Positions 1-9,400 of a DNA stretch of 64,000 nucleotides are shown here, in pieces. The stretch lies in contig JAULJL010000048.1 of NCBI GenBank assembly GCA_030761205.1, positions 5,881,501 through 5,945,500 on the forward strand. The letters run 5' to 3'. Under the pieces are notes generated by a model that was not told the DNA's origin, searched no databases, and saw nothing but the letters and a program-made list of their open reading frames with translations. Position numbers and translations under genes: made by a program. Each line of letters starts with the position of its first letter. Positions within the stretch are counted from its first letter, which is position 1. Origin of the DNA: Fremontodendron californicum. Its lineage: Eukaryota > Streptophyta > Magnoliopsida > Malvales > Malvaceae.

Positions 1-671
1 TTCTTTCTCAATCAACATATCATATTAACATTGGCTCATAAAAAAAATTGACATCAAGCTCAATTCTCATGAAAATCTTCTCACTAATAAATCTGTTTTA
101 GACTTATGCAATTCATATCTCATCATTGTATTAAAAAGGAACTAAAACTCAAAAAAAAATAATAATAATAATAATAATAAAGACTAAAAAAAAATAATAG
201 ACAAAATAAAAGAAATCCTAAATCATTCCCCCCACACTTAATTCTTACATTGTCCTCAATGTAAGTCTATTAACCCAAATGAAAGAATTATGTGTAAGAG
301 AAAAGAACTAATAACATAAGAATAGGAACAGCTAAGACTCAAAACAAAACAAACTCATGCAACCTAAATAATCTTAAAATACTAAACAAAAATTAACAAG
401 TAAACATAAAAAGATTAAAATCAAACTGACAAGGTGTGTCTCAAGTCTCCCTTACTCAGACCTTGTTCAGAATGAATACTTCTAAATGGCTTAAAACACA
501 ACAAATTTTTTTTTTTTTTTTAAATTAGCAAAATATGTCCCTTACCCCCTACTAAAATATGACATTGTCCCCAATGTCAAATTTTAAAGGTATAATTTAG
601 GAGATATTACCTGCAGAGGTTGCTAACCACTTATTATAAATGAGACACAACAAGCAAAATGTTAGATAATG
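1..671 (-). mobile_element. 3' internal region of a Gypsy-type LTR retrotransposon
   Basis: No gene. Read on the minus strand, this stretch has two copies of a motif familiar from the 3' untranslated region of plant Gypsy (Athila-like) elements: a GACATTGKGGACAATGTC-type near-palindrome followed by a G-rich run. They lie at 561-578 (G-rich run about 543-551) and 247-262 (G-rich run 228-235, a possible polypurine tract). An A/T run at about 507-522 and an (AAT)n run near 157-180 are also present. No LTR start is seen below position 228, so a 3' LTR, if any, lies outside the window. The class assignment rests on motif memory, not a search. Confidence 0.5.
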
Positions 672-1319
672 TCACAAAGACAAAGTGCAATCCACTCCTT
701 GCTCGTCCATATCTCTTTTTCTTTTTCCGAGCGTTTGCGAAACAACCGTAGCAGATAAACACTCATAAGCTTGGAGCTTTTTGAGTAAATCTTCAATGGT
801 TGTAGCAGAAATTATGGTTCTCCTTGCCTCTGAAAACATGAATCCATTTTCCACAGCATTATCTAAATATGAAAGCAAATTACTAAAATAACCATTAATA
901 TTAAGCAAACCAATGGGTTTCTTATTTGTGACCAAAGATGACCAAGAAGCCACGCAAGCTATTTCTTCCAATGTACCCAAACCTCCTGGTAAAGCAATGA
1001 ATGCATCGGCAGAATGGTACATGATTGTTATCCTTTCAGGGACACTCCAGACTTGTATTTCCTTACCCACGGTAGGTCCACAAAAACTTGTGAATAGTTT
1101 TGGCACGATTCCTAGAACTGGACTTCCTCCGGCGTGTGCTGCTGTAGCGATTGCTCCCATTAAACCCGTACTACCGCCTCCATAAATCAAGTGGATCTTT
1201 TGTTGGGCAAGTATTACTCCAACTCTTATGGCTTCATCAGCGAATATGTTATTTTTCCCTGGATAAGCACCTCCAAAGACACAAATTTTTTTAATGCGCT
1301 GGGATGAAGTACTTTCCAT
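672..1319 (-). CDS. LOG-like: LOG-type cytokinin riboside 5'-monophosphate phosphoribohydrolase, intronless
   Basis: LOG enzymes release active cytokinin bases from cytokinin riboside monophosphates in the cytosol, in one step. The 215-residue protein has the family's Rossmann-like order: KKICVFGG near the N-terminus, YGGGSTGLMG, and the signature PGGxGTxxE at residues 111-119 (Pro-Gly-Gly-Leu-Gly-Thr-Leu-Glu-Glu). Length matches the family (about 210-225). The frame is open 13 codons further up to 1358, but a TATA-like box lies only 5 nt above that ATG, and the second Met (MESTSS) aligns with the usual LOG start, so 1319 is chosen. Plant LOG genes normally have several introns and this one has none, which suggests a retrocopy. 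It diverges from canonical LOGs after the signature and has a basic KRKR stretch near the C-terminus. It sits on the same strand as, and inside, LTR-element sequence. The old label 'lysine decarboxylase-like' should be avoided. Confidence 0.88.
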   Translation of the reverse strand: MESTSSQRIKKICVFGGAYPGKNNIFADEAIRVGVILAQQKIHLIYGGGSTGLMGAIATAAHAGGSPVLGIVPKLFTSFCGPTVGKEIQVWSVPERITIMYHSADAFIALPGGLGTLEEIACVASWSSLVTNKKPIGLLNINGYFSNLLSYLDNAVENGFMFSEARRTIISATTIEDLLKKLQAYECLSATVVSQTLGKRKRDMDEQGVDCTLSL

Positions 1320-1362
1320 TTTTTTTTTCTTCGAGTGCCTGAAAGAGAATGAGTACATGGTG

Positions 1363-1372
1363 TAATATATAG
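1363..1372 (-). promoter_or_regulatory. TATA-like box of the LOG gene
   Basis: On the minus strand this reads CTATATATTA. It is 5 nt above the upstream ATG (1358) but about 43 nt above the ATG at 1319, a spacing that would start transcription just before the second ATG. This supports the shorter protein. Confidence 0.4.
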
Positions 1373-1556
1373 AGGACTCAGTAGTGAATCAGACAAGAGT
1401 AATAATGTCGCCGAAAGTGTATCTGACCTGTCAGAAGAAAATGTTAACCTAACAAAAGATTTTTTTTTGCGTGATTTCAGGAAGAAAATCAAAAAGAGAA
1501 GAAAAATCAACCGTAAAAGACAAATAAAAAAAATGAATAATAAGAATAAGATGCAA

Positions 1557-1712
1557 GGCGGTATAACCAGCCAATAAAAATATATATACTAAATTAGGCG
1601 GTATAACCAGCCAATATATATACTAAATTAGGCGGTATAACCAGCCAATAAAAATAAAACAAAGTTAATATACAAATTAGGCGGTATAACCAGCCAATAA
1701 AAATAAATATAT
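1557..1712. repeat. Four-copy tandem repeat with GGCGGTATAACCAGCC core
   Basis: The 16-bp core occurs exactly at 1557-1572, 1597-1612, 1631-1646 and 1680-1695, separated by AT-rich spacers that share AATAAAAATA and TACTAAATTA. On the minus strand each core reads GGCTGGTTATACCGCC and directly follows the presumed LTR, the position where a primer-binding site is expected. It does not match the tRNA-Met or tRNA-Asp PBS types. Confidence 0.85.
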
Positions 1713-1739
1713 TTTTAAAAATAAGCAAACTAGAAAAGT

Positions 1740-3235
1740 AAGAAAACAAGTAAGTAAGAAGAATCAAATATGAAAAATATGGTTAAGGTTTCATTCTCCA
1801 CCACTAGACATCATTAAGAATCAATTTCAGATCTATCAATATCAACCAACTATCAAAGTTAACAACCGTAGATAACAACAAGCTCTGTTATCCCAATCTT
1901 TCCTTAGTTTGTCGTTAAATAGAACAAGCTCTCTATTTAATCTCTAACCATTAAACAACCTAGAATAAGCTCTCTAAATTCAATTTAATGGCAGCTTTAT
2001 GATGAGAAAGATAGGTTGATCTAAGCAACAAACACATAAGCTCGGATTGTTCAACTTAGGTTATGTTCCACTTTGCAATTATTGAAAACTTGACCATAAT
2101 CATTAATCACAAATTGCCACTTATGAATAGGAAATCAAGACAATTACACGGATCAAGACTCCTAAACTAGCAATAGATAATTATCAAGATCTATCTAGTT
2201 GTACACCTAAATAAATCAAGACAACATCATGAACAATTCTTGTAGAAGAACATAAGCAACTTTGATAGAAAATTAATGATAGATAGAATCTGAAAATCAA
2301 TCACAAAACATGTCTAGGGCTTTGAAATCACCCTTAACCAAATAGAAGTTTAGCCTAGCATAGGCATTATAAACATAAAATTAAATAGAATCTAAGAAGA
2401 AAATAAAAGAAAGAAAGAAGAAGAGGAAGAATATTAATTATCCAACCTCTTGCTCTCTCTAAAGAAAAAGAAAACTAGAGAAAAGAAAGAAAACTAGAGA
2501 AAAGAAAGAAGAAGAAAACTTAGAGAATTTTATTAAAATGGCTAATATCCTACCTATGTACAATATGATCCCTTACAATCATCCAAGGCCCTCTATTTAT
2601 ACACATTTTGGAGGGCTAAATGACAAGAGACAAGCTTTACAAATTTCAAAGGTAGGTATAATAGGTGGGTGCATTTTCTAACAATTTTCGTCATACATGA
2701 TGATTTTGATCAGCCAACTTGATGGTCGATTTTGTCAATTTTGCAGGCCTTATCTGATCACATGGTCTTCTAGAGAAATGTTACCCTATCAGTTACTGAT
2801 CCATAGCCGTTGGAATCAGCTCATTTGCTGATGTGGATAAGAAGATATGGGCAAAATACGAAAACAGGTCAGCACAGACGTCATTGCACATCAGCCAACT
2901 TGATGGTCAATTTCGCTAGGGAAAACGACTCCGTTTCAAGAAGTGTAAAACATGAAAAAGATAGATATGCCTCTTAGCTTTGCACAGCTACAAATTTCAG
3001 CCTTATTGCTTCAGTGAAACTCGAGATATAGCTGATATGGCAAAATGTGTCGGAACTGGAACTGAACTGGATTTGCCCTTAATTCTAGTAATCTGAAATC
3101 ACTCAAAGAAACTTGTGAAAAACACCAAAATACATAAAGATCATAAACACAATTAGACTAAACAATAATAACTCGTATTTGACACAAAACAATAATAAAA
3201 CATAACTAAAAACTATATAATTATACGAGTTATCA
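1740..3235 (-). mobile_element. LTR of a Gypsy-like (Athila-type?) retrotransposon
   Basis: On the minus strand the segment begins TGATAACTCGTATAATTA at 3235, has a TATA box at 2594-2601, a transcribed-looking pyrimidine and purine-rich stretch (2400-2530), and a long leader down to about 1740. The abrupt switch at 3235/3236 from AT-rich LTR to very GC-rich Copia leader marks the insertion edge. The inner LTR border is not sharp and 1740 is approximate. If the element is complete, the 5-bp target duplication should be gctac (3236-3240), matched beyond window position 1. Confidence 0.6.
2594..2601 (-). promoter_or_regulatory. LTR TATA box
   Basis: Minus strand reads TATAAATA within GTGTATAAATAGAGGG, a textbook plant TATA context about 640 bp into the LTR. 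Confidence 0.5.
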
Positions 3236-3523
3236 GCTACGGCGGCGCGTGCGGCGGCGCGTGGAATCTGCTGGTGGCCGGCGCGTGGGGCGCGTGGGCT
3301 TCACGCGTCTTCAACCTCTGGAGCGCGTGCGGCGCGTGGGCGAGTGAGGCCCACTCGCGATTCTTCTGGCGGCGCGTGTGGGCGCGTGCGGCCTTCTCTG
3401 GTGCTCCGGTTGATTCTGCTGCACTCCTCTCGACGACCTCTTCAACCTGGTATTTTCAAAACACAATTTGGAGCACTTTTGAAAAACGGACAGAATCGAA
3501 CAAACTCGGTTTTACGTAAAAGT
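3236..3523 (-). mobile_element. GC-rich leader of a Copia element, truncated by the neighbouring LTR insertion
   Basis: This stretch lies just inside the Copia primer-binding site. It contains many copies of a GCGCGTG word (3243 to about 3390) and is far more GC-rich than anything else in the window. Open frames here are by-products of composition: no retrotransposon domain is seen. It stops at 3235/3236, where the TGATAACTCG LTR edge begins. Confidence 0.55.
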
Positions 3524-3537
3524 TGGCTCTGATACCA
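3524..3537 (-). other. Primer-binding site complementary to initiator tRNA-Met
   Basis: Minus strand reads TGGTATCAGAGCCA, the standard plant Copia PBS, 3 nt inside the LTR end at 3541. Confidence 0.85.
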
Positions 3538-3540
3538 ATT

Positions 3541-4140
3541 TGTTGTGCGGAACTAGATCGAGATTAGTAAAACCGATAAAAAACACACAAAAGAAACACA
3601 TATATTTTACGTGGTTCGGCCAATATGCCTACGTCCACGGGAGGAGGAGCAAAGCTTTGTATTTATCGGAGATGGAGTACAAACCGGATACAAACCGGAT
3701 ACATATTACAAGTGCTCTTTCTAGCACACACTCAACACCTCAATACACAAGCTCTAACAGGCAGCTTTTGCCTTCCTACAACCTCTACCGGGAGGGGCTC
3801 TCTCTAGAGCTCTCACATCTCTACCGGGAGGGAGCTTTTAGAGCTCACCTTTGGAGCTCTTTTCTCTCCTCTGCTCTCACTGCATGCCAAGGCCAAAGGC
3901 CTTATATAGAAGCAAATGTGGGTGTGAACACTTTGCATGTGGCAGCCACCATAGCCACCATAGCCACCAAAGCCACCAAAGTGTTCTTTCAACAAAGGCT
4001 GCCAACGTCAACAAATGTGGCTAAGAAACTTTGCCAAAAACTTGGCAAATTTGCCATCAAATGGCTGCTCAAGCTTCAACAATTTCTGCAGCAGAAATTG
4101 TTGAAGTTGCCAATGTGGACTTTGAGCCACAATTCCAACA
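3541..4140 (-). mobile_element. Copia-type LTR, 600 bp
   Basis: Bounded by TGTTG (3541) and CAACA (4140), giving TG..CA ends with a short inverted repeat TGTTG/CAACA. It is followed on the minus strand by the tRNA-Met PBS. A TATA-like TCTATATAAG lies at 3901-3910 on the minus strand. It contains short internal repeats (accatagccacc, 3949-3975). Because the PBS lies next to it, this is the 5' LTR of a minus-strand element whose body was displaced or cut at 3236. The long open frame across 3540-4163 on the plus strand is not a gene. Confidence 0.8.
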
Positions 4141-6264
4141 AAATTAAATTAGAAAAAGTATAAGAGGAACTGTTTCCACCCGATAACACAAAAAAAAAAA
4201 AAATTACACACACACATATATATATATTAGTTTTTTAAAAGTTTTTGCATCAATTATAGAGAAATTTTGAGATTTTCTACATACTTTCAACTAATTTATA
4301 AATGTTAATCACAAAACGAAGTATAAGTTTTAAAGTTTCGTGTGATTTAAAAATCAATTTTCCTTTTTATGTCTGTAATCAGTATATATGCCCATAAATT
4401 ATCTATCCAAGTAGTGCAAATTGGCTAAGAAACATTTTAAAAAAGAAAAATAATGTCTCATTATTTGTTTTAGACTATATGTACTTGCGAACAAAAAAAA
4501 ACACATATATATCTTTAGCAGGGTTCCACAGAGTATAATAGATTGTTACATATAAGATTAGAAAATCAATATAAATTAAAATTTAGATAGATCATAAAAA
4601 CAATAGAACTAGCTTACTGTGTAAAAAAAGTATGTTATCAATAAAGCTAAAAAATCAGTAAAAATTAAAACTTAGATATATATCATAAAAGCAATAGAAT
4701 GAGCTTACTGTGTAAAAAAAACAATAGTGCAATATTGGAATACTAATGCAGACAAAAGTTCGCAAAATGAATTAATCATGACTTCCATCTTTATACACAG
4801 AGACTTAATTAGGATTTTTTTATTAACTCTACTTTGATTATGATGTAAATAATAATAATAACTAATAAAATAATTAGACCTAAAACAGAAGATACAAATA
4901 AAAATTAAGCCTAAACTAATTAGGTTTCATTAATGATTTGAGTAGTCTTAAAAGAAAATAGATTTTTTTAAAGAAAAATTTAATAAACCATTATCAATAA
5001 TAAAATAATTAAAAAAAATTAATAAATCATTACAAAGGATAAAATAATTAAATTTTAGCACTAAGGATAAAATAATTATTTTTAAAAATTAGCAAGGTAT
5101 AGTAATATTATTTATTTAATTTTTGTATTTAAAAATAAAAAGAATGAATTTAAATTGAAGACCCACGAATCAAAAAATGGATTTTTAATAACAATAGTAA
5201 ACTTAAACAAACAAATAATATAACATCAATTATCTCATAATTTGAATTCCAGCATTTGCAATCTTTTTTTTCTTTTTTTTTTTTAATTTCAGATTATGAC
5301 CTCTTTTATACAAAAAAAAAAAAGATCGATTGAAGCCGTTTCAAGTCTCAACACAAAGAACTTCAAATCGTAAAATCATTTTTTGACCGAGTGATCATCA
5401 ACCAATCAAACAAATATGTGGACTGGATTTTCTTTTCAGCTTCTTCGATAATATATATTTGTCAAAAAATGTTGGACAGAACTATTCAAGGAAGAATTAG
5501 GTCTAAAATAAAAAGATGCAAATAATAATTAGGCTTAAAATAATTATGATTAATTAATGATTTATAGTAGCCTATAAGAAATTAGATTTTTATTAAAATA
5601 ATTAATAAATCATTATCAAGGATAAAATTGTTAAGAAAATCAATAAATCATTATTAATGATATGTAGTAACCTATAAAAAAATTAAACTTTTTTATTAAA
5701 AAAATAATAAATCATTATCAAGAATAAAATAGTTTAAAAAATTAATAAATCATTAGCCTGTTATATGAGATAGAATTCTAAAAAGATTTAAACTCTTTGC
5801 AAAAGAGTTCTAAAAGAACTTTAATTGAATGACCCATGAATTCTTGCAATTTGATTGATTGACCGAAATTATAAAATTATTTTAAAATTATTTTTATTGA
5901 ATTTAAAGATAAATTAAATGACTCATAGTTGAACTTTGATTAGACAAAAATTTCTTTACGAGGTTTTGGACCGATACAAAGAGCTACTTATTTATGTCAT
6001 CATATTAAATAAAAATTAGGAATCAACTTATAATTTGTCAAAAATTTCTCTTTCTACATAAGGATAACATAGTTAATTTTAAAAATTAGTAAGGGTATAT
6101 ATGTCGTTTACTATTTGTAATTTTAAAGTTGGTACTTTTATATATAGCATATAGATATTAACATGTAAATAACTTTTTAATTTTTTAAAATTATTTTTGA
6201 ATTTAAAAATTTGAACCTTAAAAAACTCATTAAAACTAAATTGCTCATTGTTGATTCTATATTT
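4141..6264. other. AT-rich intergenic DNA with a diverged internal duplication
   Basis: No gene is seen. Stretches at about 4865-5100 and 5500-5760 resemble each other (shared words TTAGGCCTAAAA/TTAGGTCTAAAA, TAATAAATCATTATCAA, GATAAAAT), indicating an old duplication or two copies of one AT-rich repeat. Several A/T homopolymers are present. Confidence 0.5.
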
Positions 6265-6478
6265 GGAAGAAGAATGCAAAAAAAAAAAAAAAAAACTTTC
6301 ATTGCGTGTTCGGACATGTCTTGACCATGTTTTGACCGTGTCCAATTTTATTTATATTTTTTTGACGTGTCCTTGCGTGTCCGACACGTATTTCGCCGTG
6401 TCGGAACCGTGTTCGTATCGGACACGTGTTTGATACTTGGACACTCTTGACAGAAATGTCCGTGCTTCATAGTACAGC
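6265..6478. repeat. Dispersed repeat rich in GTGTCCGACACG words
   Basis: From the A-run at 6279 to about 6478 the sequence repeats palindromic GTGTCCGACACG/GTGTCGG words and ends with TGTCCGTGCTTCATAG. The look is that of a common plant non-autonomous element, but no target duplication could be fixed. Confidence 0.4.
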
Positions 6479-6499
6479 ACCCAATCTGATTGACATACA

Positions 6500-9400
6500 T
6501 TATCTCACACTTGAAGCATGTTTGGCCTCAATATCTTCAAGTCTGAGAGTCACGGCTCGTTTGTGAGCATCCAGTCCCTCAACTTCAGCCATGGTGGCCA
6601 CATATGGGCCAAGGTTTCTTAGGCCTTCCTCTGTCAGAGATTGTACAGTCATGTACTTAAGGAAAGAATCAAGAGATAACCCACCATACATCCTTGCATA
6701 GCCATATGTTGGAAGAACATGGTTGGTTCCACTTGCATAGTCTCCCACACTCTCTGGCGTCCACCGCCCTAGGAACACAGAACCTGCAGGACCAAAGGCA
6801 AAAAAGCACTTTCAAAATCGCCATCAACCTCAGCAAATATAGTTTGGCAGCAGAAAACTTGTTATGTAGGCCTATATTGCTCCGACATCCGTATCCGACA
6901 CTCATGTCCGACGCATATTCGGACATAGGTATGAGCATATGATCCTCCAAGGACCCTCCAATACATGAAAATCTTTTAAAAAATTGAAAATATCCGTGTC
7001 AGACACATACCCGTATCCGACACTCACATCCGAATCCGAGTAACATAGATGTAGGCTACATTACTTGTAGACCTAACAAATGTAACTACATTAGTTGCAG
7101 ATCAACAAATGTGGATGTAGCAGATTAAAAATTAATGTCAGCATAAAAGAGCCTACAAGTTAACAGTAATTACTGTCAAATCAATAATAAGTGGGATACA
7201 TGTATGTTTACAGGTCAATAACATTGTATATTCTTTGGCTTAAGACGACGGTAAGGAGTTATAACGCATGAAAATACACATAATTTGCATTCAGAACTGC
7301 TATCAACAGCTATCTAAAAAATCTATAACATTCAGACCCTGATCGAAGCATGAGAATACATGTATATTGCATTAAGAATTGCTATCAACAGCTTTCCAAC
7401 AAATCTATAACATTCAGACTTCCTGATCGAAGCAAGAGATTACAGTATATTGCATGTTCTCTACTTGGATCCAAACCTATATTGCTCCGACTCTTCATTT
7501 TTCTTGAAGTACTCGTATCCGACACCCGTGTCCGACGCATATTCGGACATAGGTATGGGGATATGATCCCCCGAGGACCCTCCAAATACATGGAAAAACT
7601 TAGAATAAATCAAACATACTTGTGTTGGACACATACCCGTGCCCGACACTCACATTCGAGTCCGAGTAACATAGATCCAAACCAATTACACAACACATGT
7701 ATAAAACAAGTAGGAAAATTTTAAAGATGCAAATGAGAAACCAGCTGGAGCATATGTAAAACACATTAAAATGTTTGACCAAAATAATGTTGTAGTGACT
7801 GAGCAATAAACGCAAAAGGGGAATTATCAAGCTAGATACTAACAGCCATGACAATGTTTATTGTGACAACAAGAAAAATCCTATAATAATATAATATAGC
7901 CAAAAGATGCAAAAATACCAGCATTCTCAACAAAACCCTCCCATTTTTCTGCATCCTTCACATTCATGATTAGGTGCTCTGGTGCATATAGATTTGAGAA
8001 GGAGATTGCCTAAAAGAAAATGATGATGAGAAATTCCATAGAACAGAATACAAGATATTTTATATGCTTGAATTGTATGATTGCAAGAACCAAATCAGAA
8101 AAGCAGGGCTAAACATTAGCCAAGTCTTGATGCAATAAAAGCTTATTCTGAAAACCTTGATATATTTTCACCATCTAAAGTTATTGCATACAAGTTGGGA
8201 TCAAAATAGATTAGTGTGAACTCTGAACACCAAGACAGGAAAATGAAAACTAACCTCAACCATATCATGAGCAAAAACAGTGAAACTATGGCTTAGTGCT
8301 TTTGAAGCAAAATCTCCCCTTGGAAGGCTTTGGCACTGTTTACTAATTTCCTCCTCAATAGCTTTAAGATCCACACCTTCGCCAGCTATTACAAGAACAA
8401 CCTGGCTATCAGGGCCATGCTCAGCCTGAAAATAGCAGATTTTATCACTAAATAGTAAATACATCAGGTCCAATAGAAGCAGGATTTTTTATGTTTTGTA
8501 CAGATTGAGGCAAACTGGACCTTGGGCTGTTTAAAGGAAGACAACCATGTTTCATTCCCCATAATCCTACCCTCCCTTCCCAAGGTTCAAATTTGATGGT
8601 TGTAAACTGCAAATCCCAATTTTGACCAGCTATGTTGCTTCGACTATTCATTTTTCTTGAAGTATCCATGTCCGACACATATCCGGACATGGGTATGGGG
8701 ATATGATCCTCCAAGGACCCTTCAAATACATGGAAATCTTAGAAAAAATTGAACATACTTGTGTCGGACACATAACCGTGTCCGACACTCACACCTGAGT
8801 CCGAGTAACATAGTTAACAAGTGACACATGCCTTGGGGACATAAAAGCAGCAAGTTAATTATCAAGACTATGCTTTACTCTCCAATCAGTATATAATATT
8901 TTCTAACATCAATGGAACAAAAGAAGCAAGTGTCTAACACATGGGTGTCCCAATATGAGGGATTGAATAGTCTACTTTGCAAGTTTTGGGTTTCACAAAT
9001 AAACTCTGGCCACTTCGACCCAATATAATCTTCTGGTTTAAATAGGCCTGATTACAGTTCATATGATTAACTCTTATCTCCTAAACACGGAGAGAAAAAA
9101 GAGTTCTTTCACTATATATAGTGATATACAAGCCATAAATGCACAAAATTGACCTTAAACTTGCGAGGTTCTAGCATCTTGATTTACAGAAAGAAGGTCA
9201 TCATACTACTTACAAGTTCATGATAAAGGCCAAAAGAAAATCCTATTACAGATAAGTCTATAAAGCCATCAACTTCACTTTGCTTTATGAATCATGTAAA
9301 TTACAAAGCCTTTGCTGTCCTGATGGAGTATTTCATGAGGCAGCAGAAAACTTGAGGTAATTTGACCACTCACCAGTAAAGACAAATTATGAGAAACACC

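Noticed and set aside
913..1185. 90-codon plus-strand open frame
   Set aside because: It is the antisense shadow of the LOG gene, and the LOG frame has clear family motifs.
3540..4163. 207-codon plus-strand open frame
   Set aside because: It lies inside the 600-bp Copia LTR (TG..CA, PBS next to it) and has no domain; it is an antisense frame of LTR sequence.
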